Counted from the stretch's first letter, positions 1-5,227 are shown. The stretch is 5,300 bases of DNA from DATACN01 sp038215095 (GCA_038215095.1 JBBQRG010000121.1:1-5300); one strand, 5' to 3'. The notes: a model not told the origin generated them from the letters alone. Program-made: numbers and translations.

Positions 1-786
1 GGCGGCGCGGCACTGGGCCTGGCTCTGATTCGGCGCCTGCGACGCCGCTGGTGGATCGCCACGGCGGTCGCCGCCGTGGCGCTCGGCATCGCGTCGCTGT
101 GGCTGTTCCCGGTGCTCGTGGACCCGCTCTTCAACCGCTTCCAGCCGCTGCCGGCCGGCCACCTGCGCAGCGAGGTGCTGCAGCTTGCGAAGGAGTCCGG
201 GGTGGACGTGGGGGAGGTCTACGAGATCGACGCCAGCAAGCGCACCACCGGCGTGAACGCCTACGTGAACGGCATCGGGCACACCAAGCGCGTCGTGCTC
301 TACGACAACCTGATCAAGGAGTTCCCGTCCGACCAGGTCCGCTCGGTGGTGGCCCACGAGCTCGGCCACCAGGCCCACAACGACATCTGGCGCGGGCTGG
401 CCTGGCTCGCCCTGGTCGCTCCGGCGGCCACGTTCCTCGCCCAGGCGCTGGCCGAGCGGATCGGCGCCGACCAGGGCCTAGCCGACCCTTCGCGCCGCCC
501 CGGGCCCGCCGTGCTTCCGGCCGTGGCGCTGTCGCTGGCGCTCGTCTCGTTCGCCCTCGGCAGCGCGTCGAACGCGCTCTCGCGGCAGGTGGAGGCCCGC
601 GCCGACGCCTTCTCGCTGCGGCTCACCCGCAACCCCGCCGCCTTCATCGCGCTCGAGCGCGAGCTGGCGGTTACGAACCTCGCCCAGCCGGACCCGCCGA
701 AGCTGCTTCAGCTCGTGTTCGGCACCCATCCGACCACGCAGCAGCGGATCGGGATCGGCGAGGCCTGGGCGCGCTCGGCGCGCTAG
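1..786 (+). CDS. M48 family membrane zinc metalloprotease (Ste24/CAAX-protease type), 5' partial
   Basis: The gene enters from the left edge already in frame, so the N-terminus is missing; 261 residues are visible. Family M48 enzymes are membrane-embedded zinc endopeptidases that cleave membrane or prenylated proteins. The zinc site is visible: HELGH at visible residues 119-123 gives two histidine ligands and the catalytic Glu, and E198 in EARAD is the expected third ligand. Before it lies a Ste24-like stretch (PLFNRF about 41-46, then SKRTTGVNAYVNGIG about 79-93). Hydrophobic segments at about 18-39, 131-147 and 173-190 fit membrane helices. Ste24-like proteins usually run to about 400 residues or more, so about 150 are probably outside the window. 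A start at the first visible ATG (76) is unlikely, because the frame is open and hydrophobic upstream of it. The bacterial substrate cannot be told from sequence. The family call is firm; the Ste24 rather than HtpX subtype is likely. Confidence 0.9.
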   Translation, partial: GGAALGLALIRRLRRRWWIATAVAAVALGIASLWLFPVLVDPLFNRFQPLPAGHLRSEVLQLAKESGVDVGEVYEIDASKRTTGVNAYVNGIGHTKRVVLYDNLIKEFPSDQVRSVVAHELGHQAHNDIWRGLAWLALVAPAATFLAQALAERIGADQGLADPSRRPGPAVLPAVALSLALVSFALGSASNALSRQVEARADAFSLRLTRNPAAFIALERELAVTNLAQPDPPKLLQLVFGTHPTTQQRIGIGEAWARSAR

Positions 787-1091
787 GTGCTGGTCTCGGG
801 CCCGTCGTCGAACTCGGGCAGCTCGCGGATCCCCTCGCGGGTGCTCCACTTGGAGAAGTTGTCCTCCATCGCGTCGATCAGCTCTCGCATGAACTGGTGG
901 GAGAGGTTGATGCGCGACACCACGACGCCCGGCACCTCGCCCTCCTCGACCTCGTGGTCCACTCGCGCGAAGGTGATCGAGAACTCGTAGTCCGAGTGCG
1001 AGACGTTCGCGAAGTTGGCGTACTCGCCCGCCATCTTCTCCGGATCCGCGTGGATGTTGAAGTGGCGCTCGTTGTTGTCCTCTTCAGGCAC
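783..1091 (-). CDS. DUF3467 family small protein
   Basis: A 102-residue acidic soluble protein with no signal peptide or membrane helix. Its layout matches DUF3467 as I know it: an N-terminal FNIHADPEKMAGEYANFANV (residues 11-30), a beta-rich SHSDYEFSITFARVD (31-45), an acidic loop with VPGVVVSRINLS (53-64), then a helix ending in EDNFSKW (76-82). The molecular function of this family is not known to me. The start is taken as GTG at 1091-1089, because the family-like sequence begins at once after it and the next in-frame ATG (residue 20) would cut into the domain. The frame stays open far upstream across the antisense of rlmH, but that stretch looks like a shadow. No Shine-Dalgarno sequence is seen. 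The stop codon overlaps that of the convergent M48 gene in a shared CTAG. Confidence 0.8.
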   Translation of the reverse strand: MPEEDNNERHFNIHADPEKMAGEYANFANVSHSDYEFSITFARVDHEVEEGEVPGVVVSRINLSHQFMRELIDAMEDNFSKWSTREGIRELPEFDDGPETST

Positions 1092-1102
1092 GGGACTAGT
1101 AT
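1075..1102 (+). promoter_or_regulatory. Candidate promoter for rlmH-argS
   Basis: A -35-like TTGTCC (1075-1080) and a -10-like TAGTAT (1097-1102) are separated by 16 bp, each matching four of six sigma-70 consensus positions. Transcription would begin near 1109, about 7 bases before the rlmH ATG, giving a nearly leaderless mRNA. That fits the absence of a Shine-Dalgarno sequence. The -35 lies inside the start of the divergent DUF3467 gene. This is pattern matching only. Confidence 0.4.
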
Positions 1103-1103
1103 C
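1098..1103 (-). promoter_or_regulatory. Candidate -10 element for the DUF3467 gene
   Basis: On the - strand this reads GATACT, four of six matches to TATAAT. A start about 7 bases downstream would fall on the GTG start codon itself, so the transcript could be leaderless. It overlaps the + strand -10 candidate TAGTAT by five bases. No convincing -35 is seen upstream, where the position falls inside rlmH. Confidence 0.3.
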
Positions 1104-1115
1104 GCAAGCCCTTCC

Positions 1116-1523
1116 ATGAGGATCTCCGTGATCGCGGTCGGCCGCCTGCGCCCGCCCTACCAGGACGACGTCGAGCACTACCGCAAGCTGATCGGCGGGC
1201 ACGTTCGCCTCGAGCTGATCGAGGTGCGCGAGGACGAGAAGGCCCCGCCGCGGATCCCGGAGCGCGCCTACGTGGTGCTCCTCTCGCCGGAGGGCAAGAG
1301 CTTCGACTCGCACGCCTTCAGCGACTGGCTCGAGGAGCGCCGCCAGGGAGGGCGCGACGTTTGCTTCGTGATCGGCGGCCCGAAGGGCCTGGAGCTCGAC
1401 CACTGCGATCTCAAGCTGTCCCTCGGGCCGATGACGCTGCCTCACCAGCTCGCCCGGGTGGTGCTGCTCGAGCAGCTCTATCGTGCCCACAAGATCCTGG
1501 CCCGGGAGCCCTACCACTATTAA
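1116..1523 (+). CDS. rlmH: 23S rRNA (pseudouridine-1915-N3)-methyltransferase RlmH, short form
   Basis: RlmH is a dimeric SPOUT methyltransferase that uses SAM to methylate N3 of pseudouridine 1915 in helix 69 of 23S rRNA, acting on assembled ribosomes in the cytoplasm. The 135-residue product has the family signatures: N-terminal MRISVIAVGRLR, the knot loop FVIGGPKGL (about 84-92), LSLGPMTLPHQLARVVLLEQLYRAHKIL (split here by position, about 101-128), and the typical C-terminal EPYHY. It is about 20 residues shorter than the usual length near 155; most of the loss lies between LIEV (about 34-37) and VVLLSPEGK (about 53-61), with a smaller loss after the knot loop. The catalytic C-terminal part is intact, so it should be active. 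The start is ATG 1116, where homology begins; the same frame is open upstream through the antisense of the DUF3467 gene but carries no recognisable protein. No Shine-Dalgarno sequence is seen. argS follows four bases after the stop. Confidence 0.92.
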   Translation: MRISVIAVGRLRPPYQDDVEHYRKLIGGHVRLELIEVREDEKAPPRIPERAYVVLLSPEGKSFDSHAFSDWLEERRQGGRDVCFVIGGPKGLELDHCDLKLSLGPMTLPHQLARVVLLEQLYRAHKILAREPYHY

Positions 1524-1527
1524 GACC

Positions 1528-3144
1528 ATGGACCCGATCTCCGACCTGCTCGGCACAGTCAGCGACGCCGCCGGCGAGCTGCGCGGCGACGGCCCCGTGG
1601 AACTGCCCCACCTCGAGCGGCCGCCGCGGCCGGACTTCGGCGACTACTCCACGAACGCCGCGATGCTGCTGGCGCCGTCGATGGGCGAGTCGCCGCGGGC
1701 GATCGCCGAGAAGCTCGGCGAGGTGGTGGGCGAGCGGCTGGGCGACGCAGTCGAGCGCGTCGAGATCGCCGGGCCGGGCTTCCTCAACCTGTTCATGGCC
1801 GACGCCTGGTACCTCGAGGCTCTGGCCGGCCTGATCGCGGCGGGTGACAGCTACGGCGAGGGCCGGCCCGAGAACCCGGAGCGCGTGAACGTGGAGTTCG
1901 TCTCGGCCAACCCGACCGGCCCGCTCACGGTCGCATCCGGGCGCCACGCCGCCTACGGCGACTCGCTCAGCCGCATCCTGGAGCTGGCCGGCAACGAGGT
2001 CGAGCGCGAGTACTACGTCAACGACCGCGGCAGCCAGGTCGAGCGCTTCGGCGAGTCGATCAAGGCACGCGCGCGCGACGAGGACCCGCCCGACGACGGC
2101 TACCGCGGCGGCTACGTGACCGAGTTGGCAAAGCAAATCGACGGCGCCGCCGACGCGGACGCCGAGGAGCTGGCGCGCCTCGGCGTAGAGCGGATGCTCG
2201 ACTCGGTGCGCACCACGCTCGCCCGCTTCCGCGTGAGCATGGACCGCTTCGCGTCCGAGCGCGAGCTGTACGAGAGCGGCGCGGCGATGAAGCTGCTCGA
2301 CTCGCTGGATGGCCGCTACGAGCGCGACGGCGCGACCTGGCTGCGCACCACGGCCTTCGGCGACGACAAGGACCGCGTGCTGCTGCGCTCGAACGGCGAG
2401 GTGACCTACTTCGCGTCGGACATCCCGTACCACGGCGACAAGCTCGCCCGCGGCTACGACCGCGTGATCGACGTGCTGGGCGCCGACCACCACGGCTACG
2501 TGTCGCGCATGAAGGCGGCCTGGGGCGCCCTGGGCGGCGACCTCGAGCGCTTCGAGATCCTGATCATGCAGCTCGTCAACCTTTCCGAGGGCGGCCGCCG
2601 CGTGCAGATGAGCAAGCGCGAGGGCACGCTCGTGGAGCTGGACGAGCTGCTCGACGACATCGGCGTGGACGCCGCGCGCTGGTTCCTGCTCCAGCGCAGC
2701 CATGACACGACGATCGACCTCGACCTCGAGCTGGCCCGCCGTGAGACCCAGGACAACCCGGTCTACTACGTGCAGTACGCGCACGCGCGCATCGCCAGCA
2801 TCCTGAGAAAGGCCGGCGACCAGCGCCTCGAGGCCGCGCTCGCCTCAGACCTCGCCGCCAGCGCTGAGCAGCTGCACCCGTCGGCCCGCTCGCTGGTCAA
2901 GCGCCTGCTCGAGTTCCCCGGCGAGGTCGAGGAGGCCGCCGCCCGCCGGGCGCCCCACCGCCTCACCGTCTACGTGCACGAGGTCGCCCAGGAGTTCTCG
3001 GCCTTCTACCGCGACGTGCGCGTGGTGGGAGCGGCCGAGGAGGGCGGCGACGAGGACGTGCGCCTGGCGCTTTCGCTGATGACGATGCGCGTGATCGCGC
3101 GTGGCCTCGAGCTGCTCGGGGTCGAGGCGCCGCAGGAGATGTAG
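1528..3144 (+). CDS. argS: Arginyl-tRNA synthetase
   Basis: A class Ia aminoacyl-tRNA synthetase of 538 residues, charging tRNA-Arg with arginine in the cytoplasm; the length is near normal (about 550-590). Domains in order: N-terminal tRNA-contacting domain (about 1-90, with PRPDFGDYSTNAAMLLA at 34-50); Rossmann catalytic core starting at VEFVSANPTGPL (122-133); the family block YYVNDRGSQ (162-170); GADHHGYVSRMKAA (318-331); the KMSKS-type loop VQMSKREGTLVELDELL (359-375); and the helical anticodon-binding domain from about NPVYYVQYAHARIAS (410-424) to the end. The HIGH signature, normally PLHVGH in this family, reads PLTVAS (132-137), so both histidines are lost, while flanking residues are normal. 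The first KMSKS lysine is Gln360, but the catalytic-type Lys363 remains. The start is ATG 1528, four bases after rlmH; an in-frame ATG at 1483 lies inside rlmH and adds nothing family-like. With no clear Shine-Dalgarno sequence, translation is probably coupled to rlmH. Confidence 0.95.
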   Translation: MDPISDLLGTVSDAAGELRGDGPVELPHLERPPRPDFGDYSTNAAMLLAPSMGESPRAIAEKLGEVVGERLGDAVERVEIAGPGFLNLFMADAWYLEALAGLIAAGDSYGEGRPENPERVNVEFVSANPTGPLTVASGRHAAYGDSLSRILELAGNEVEREYYVNDRGSQVERFGESIKARARDEDPPDDGYRGGYVTELAKQIDGAADADAEELARLGVERMLDSVRTTLARFRVSMDRFASERELYESGAAMKLLDSLDGRYERDGATWLRTTAFGDDKDRVLLRSNGEVTYFASDIPYHGDKLARGYDRVIDVLGADHHGYVSRMKAAWGALGGDLERFEILIMQLVNLSEGGRRVQMSKREGTLVELDELLDDIGVDAARWFLLQRSHDTTIDLDLELARRETQDNPVYYVQYAHARIASILRKAGDQRLEAALASDLAASAEQLHPSARSLVKRLLEFPGEVEEAAARRAPHRLTVYVHEVAQEFSAFYRDVRVVGAAEEGGDEDVRLALSLMTMRVIARGLELLGVEAPQEM

Positions 3145-3182
3145 GCCTCGTACATTCGTCCAGATCGGGTTGGAAAGCGCCG

Positions 3183-3191
3183 AAAGGGGGG
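3183..3191 (+). promoter_or_regulatory. Purine-rich ribosome binding site of the 70-codon gene
   Basis: AAAGGGGGG lies 11 bases before ATG 3203 and 8 bases before an in-frame TTG at 3200. The spacing is slightly better for the TTG, so the protein may carry one extra N-terminal residue. This is the clearest sign that the small frame downstream of argS is translated. Confidence 0.55.
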
Positions 3192-3202
3192 ATCGCGCAT
3201 TG

Positions 3203-3415
3203 ATGGATGCGGACAAGTTCGCATGCGAGAGCGTGTTCTTTGCCTTGTTCAGGGTCGTTGAGGCCGCCGAGCTCGAGGGCGCCGAATCGGCGGTGCAGTG
3301 GGCTGAGCAGGCACTGAGCGCCGAGGGCCTTCGTCAGGGCCTCGTGGATGGGGTGAAGGAGCGGATGGTCAACCGCGAGCTCGCAGCGACCGCCCGCTTC
3401 ACAAGCGGCGGCTAG
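3203..3415 (+). CDS. Small helical protein of unknown function
   Basis: I do not recognise this 70-residue product. It begins MDADKFACES and is predicted by eye to be almost wholly alpha-helical: an amphipathic helix at about 6-24 (ESVFFALFRVVEAAELEG), a second at about 27-39, and a third at about 40-60 (SAEGLRQGLVDGVKERM), with a polar tail ending TSGG. It has one cysteine (Cys8), no signal peptide and no convincing membrane helix. Support for it being real is the purine-rich ribosome site, GC-rich third positions like its neighbours, and the fact that it neatly fills the space between argS and the convergent ccdA, ending three bases from it. It starts 58 bases after argS and could be read through from that operon or have its own promoter; I see no terminator between them. 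The frame continues upstream into the argS end, but that part is a shadow. Confidence 0.6.
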   Translation: MDADKFACESVFFALFRVVEAAELEGAESAVQWAEQALSAEGLRQGLVDGVKERMVNRELAATARFTSGG

Positions 3416-3427
3416 ACGTCAGACGTC
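3414..3427. repeat. Tandem 7-bp repeat AGACGTC x2 at a convergent gene junction
   Basis: Two head-to-tail copies of AGACGTC span the stop codons of the 70-codon gene (+) and ccdA (-). Each copy holds the palindrome GACGTC, so the pair can fold into a small hairpin (GACGT, loop CAG, ACGTC) on either strand. There is no T-run after it, so a classical intrinsic terminator is not supported. It may be a weak bidirectional transcription barrier or chance. Confidence 0.35.
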
Positions 3428-4168
3428 GCCGAAGAAGTTGATGCCGAGGTCATTCAGCAGCGAGAGGGCCTTCGCGTTCAGGCGCGTCAGCTCGTTCGTG
3501 TAGAGCAGCACGCCCATCGCCACCAGCACCACGCCCGAGATCAGCGTGATCGCGCGGTAGTGGTTGCGAAAGAACTTGAAGACGCCCGAGAAGGTGGAGA
3601 ACGCCAGGGCGCTCAGCAGGAACGGCACCGCCAGCCCCAGCGCGTAGAAGGCGAGCAGCAGGCCGCCCTGGCCGACCGTCGACTTGGTCGATGCCGCGGT
3701 GAGCACAGCACCGAGCGTGGGGCCGGTGCACGGCAGCCAGGCGATCGCGAACGCCAGGCCGGCCACGATCGGCCCGCCGGTGCGGGCGCGGCGCAGCAGC
3801 TGCTCGGGCCGGTACTCCCGGTTGAGCAGCGGCACGAACAGCGTGGCCACGAACAGGGCGCCCATGATCACGAGGGTGACGCCGGCGATCTTGCGCAGCA
3901 GGTCGCGGTTGTCCTGCAGCGTCTGGCCCAGCCCGGTCGCGGTCATCCCGAGCGCCACGAACATCGCCGCGAAGGCCAGGCAGAAGAGCACCGCGGGACC
4001 CAGGATCTTCGCGCGCCCACGACCCTCCTGGAGATCGGCGAACGAGACGCCCGAGATCGTTGAGAGATAGCCCGGCACGAGCGGCAGCACGCACGGCGAC
4101 ACGAAGCTGAGGAAGCCCACCGCGAAGGCGGCGACGACCGTGGTGTCGACCTCCCCGGCGGCGATCAC
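3419..4168 (-). CDS. ccdA: CcdA-type cytochrome c biogenesis transmembrane protein (DsbD family)
   Basis: A 249-residue polytopic membrane protein that carries reducing power from cytoplasmic thioredoxin to thioredoxin-like proteins outside the membrane, here for cytochrome c maturation. The two conserved cysteines sit in the family contexts: SFVSPCVLPLVPGYLS (Cys26, helix 1) and AWLPCTGPTLGA (Cys147, helix 4). About six hydrophobic helices are visible: about 10-33, 57-80, 91-113, 132-157, 167-190 and 205-222. A further cysteine, Cys63 in helix 2, is not part of the motif. The start is GTG at 4168-4166, which overlaps the ccmH stop as GTGA; the frame is open further upstream, but only as the shadow of ccmH, and the next Met is residue 70, inside helix 2. 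No strong ribosome site is seen, so translation is probably coupled to ccmH. It is the last gene of the three-gene redox operon. Family certain; partner assignment comes from the neighbours. Confidence 0.92.
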   Translation of the reverse strand: MIAAGEVDTTVVAAFAVGFLSFVSPCVLPLVPGYLSTISGVSFADLQEGRGRAKILGPAVLFCLAFAAMFVALGMTATGLGQTLQDNRDLLRKIAGVTLVIMGALFVATLFVPLLNREYRPEQLLRRARTGGPIVAGLAFAIAWLPCTGPTLGAVLTAASTKSTVGQGGLLLAFYALGLAVPFLLSALAFSTFSGVFKFFRNHYRAITLISGVVLVAMGVLLYTNELTRLNAKALSLLNDLGINFFGDV

Positions 4169-4629
4169 AGGTCGTAGCGGTCGATGTCGGCGTCGAGCCG
4201 TGCCTTGGCCGCGCCGGCCTCGCCGCGGGCCGCCGGCGGGCCATCCCGTCCGCGGCCGCGCCGCCAGCGCGAGACGGCGAACGCGAGCGCGGCCCCGCCC
4301 ACGAGCAGCGCGAAGCCGGGCACCAGGTACGCCGCGAGGTCGAAGCCGTCGCCGCCCGGGAGCGCCAGCACGTCCTTGCCGAACTCCGCGGCCAGCCGGC
4401 TTTTGATCTGGCTCTTCGACTGGCAGCGGTCGATCAGGCGCTGGATCAGGTCGCGCTCGCGCTGGGCCTGGGGCGCTTCGGTGGCCAGCGACAGCGGCGT
4501 GCCGCAGACCTGGCACATCACCTCGTCCTCCACGTCTCCGAGGGTGGTCTTGGGGCAGTTGGCGGCGGCCGCCGCGGCGGGCAGCGCCAGCGCCGCCAGG
4601 GCGACGGCCAGCGCGATCGCGCGTCTCAT
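4165..4629 (-). CDS. ccmH: CcmH/CycL-like cytochrome c maturation thiol protein
   Basis: A 154-residue membrane-anchored protein expected to reduce or hold the heme-binding CXXC of apocytochrome c outside the membrane. Layout: a signal sequence at 1-23 (MRR, then an Ala/Leu-rich core), the redox motif VMCQVCGTPLSLA with Cys39 and Cys42, a three-helix region ending in IKSRLAAEFGKDVLALP (75-91), a membrane helix at about 101-120 (YLVPGFALLVGGAALAFAVS), and an Arg-rich cytoplasmic tail ending DIDRYDL. In proteobacterial CcmH the motif is LRCxxC; here the Arg is Met. Two extra cysteines are present, Cys25 just after the likely signal cleavage site and Cys69. The Cys25 context is not a good lipobox. 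The ATG overlaps the upstream thioredoxin stop as ATGA, with GGAG five bases before the start; the stop overlaps ccdA as GTGA. This is only the N-terminal CcmH module, with no TPR (CcmI-like) domain. Confidence 0.88.
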   Translation of the reverse strand: MRRAIALAVALAALALPAAAAAANCPKTTLGDVEDEVMCQVCGTPLSLATEAPQAQRERDLIQRLIDRCQSKSQIKSRLAAEFGKDVLALPGGDGFDLAAYLVPGFALLVGGAALAFAVSRWRRGRGRDGPPAARGEAGAAKARLDADIDRYDL

Positions 4630-5180
4630 TTGGGCTCCGCCAGCAGCCGCGGCAGGTGCGCTCGCAGCCAGGCCTCGTCCACCGGCCCGCGCTTGACCGC
4701 AGCGATTCGGCCCTTGCGGTCCACCACGACTGTCTCCGGGTAGCCAACCACGCCGTAGTCGTGCTGGGAGCCGCCCTCGCGGTCGCGGACCATCGGGTAG
4801 CTCAGCCGGTAGCGGCGCACGAAGGCGCGCGCGTCGGAGGTCACGTCGAGCAGGTCGATGCCCAGTACCGTGCCGCCCTGCTTCGAGATCCGCCTGTGCC
4901 AGCGCTCTAGCAGCGGCGACTCCCGCCGGCAGGGGACGCACCACGAGGCCCAGAAGTTCAGCACCACGACCTTGCCACGGTAGCCGGCCAGCGTCGTCCG
5001 TCCGGCGCCGCTGAGCCGCGGCAGCGCGAACGCCGGAGCCAGCTCGCGCTGCCCGCTGGCGACCGCCTGGTCGATCGTCGAGTCCGGGCTCTTGGACGCC
5101 AGCCCATAGCCCAACAGCGCCACCAGGGCGACGACGATCGAGATCACGGCGATGGGAAGCGGGGCGAGCAACCGTCTCAT
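4626..5180 (-). CDS. Membrane-anchored TlpA/ResA/CcmG-like thiol-disulfide oxidoreductase
   Basis: A 184-residue protein with an uncleaved-looking N-terminal anchor (about 9-28, AVISIVVALVALLGYGLA at 11-28) and an extracytoplasmic thioredoxin fold. The active site is WASWCVPC (77-84), with Cys81 and Cys84, preceded by the strand KVVVLNF (70-76). The cis-proline loop is GYPET (146-150, Pro148), followed by the strand VVVD. The ADFALPxLxG-type entry of the AhpC/TSA-thioredoxin group is visible as APAFALPRLSG (48-58). Family members (CcmG/DsbE, ResA) pass electrons from CcdA/DsbD to CcmH or straight to apocytochrome c; with ccmH and ccdA next to it, that is the likely job. ResA, CcmG and TlpA cannot be separated by eye, so no symbol is given. 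It is the first gene of the operon; GGAG lies six bases before ATG 5180, and the promoter must lie in the short gap before the divergent tRNA. Confidence 0.9.
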   Translation of the reverse strand: MRRLLAPLPIAVISIVVALVALLGYGLASKSPDSTIDQAVASGQRELAPAFALPRLSGAGRTTLAGYRGKVVVLNFWASWCVPCRRESPLLERWHRRISKQGGTVLGIDLLDVTSDARAFVRRYRLSYPMVRDREGGSQHDYGVVGYPETVVVDRKGRIAAVKRGPVDEAWLRAHLPRLLAEPK

Positions 5181-5227
5181 GGGCCGCTCCGAAGAGTAGG
5201 GCTAGAATCGCCCGCGGCTCACGCCAC
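5181..5227. promoter_or_regulatory. Divergent promoter region between the redox operon and tRNA-Gly
   Basis: This 47-bp gap must hold the start signals for the leftward operon and, unless the tRNA is read from elsewhere, the rightward tRNA. On the + strand TAGAAT (5203-5208) is a good -10 (five of six) with a start expected about 13 bases before the tRNA; no good -35 is seen about 17 bases upstream. On the - strand TACTCT (5198-5193) is a possible but weaker -10. The two would lie within about ten bases of each other. Confidence 0.4.
5187..5190 (-). promoter_or_regulatory. Shine-Dalgarno site of the TlpA/CcmG-like gene
   Basis: On the - strand GGAG stands six bases before the ATG at 5180. 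This supports that start; no other in-frame ATG lies upstream before the tRNA. Confidence 0.55.

Noticed and set aside
51..1523. A 490-codon + strand open frame that ends in RlmH, as if RlmH had a long N-terminal fusion
   Set aside because: The first two thirds are a shadow: Arg/Gly/Pro-rich sequence in the wrong frame over the M48 gene, then the antisense of the DUF3467 gene. Only the last 135 codons show family sequence, and a suitable ATG stands exactly there.
1092..1556. Extension of the DUF3467 frame upstream to an ATG at 1556
   Set aside because: The added 155 residues are antisense to rlmH and do not resemble any domain. Family sequence begins just after the GTG at 1091.
1411..2784. 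A 457-codon - strand open frame opposite argS
   Set aside because: It is low-complexity Ala/Val/Arg/His-rich sequence without motifs, typical of the antisense of a GC-rich gene. The + strand gene is unmistakable argS.
3145..3202. Intrinsic terminator after argS
   Set aside because: I found no stable GC hairpin followed by a T-run in these 58 bases, so read-through into the 70-codon gene remains possible.
3560..4063. + strand open frames opposite ccdA
   Set aside because: Gln/Arg/His-rich antisense sequence with no motif. The - strand CcdA has clear helices and conserved cysteines.
4551..4566. Lipoprotein signal at Cys25 of CcmH
   Set aside because: The residues before the cysteine (A-A-N) do not fit the usual L-(A/S)-(G/A)-C box; a normal signal peptidase cleavage or a retained anchor is more likely.
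4169..4747. Extension of the ccdA frame upstream as a large fused protein
   Set aside because: The added part is the out-of-frame shadow of ccmH. The GTGA overlap with ccmH gives a natural start.
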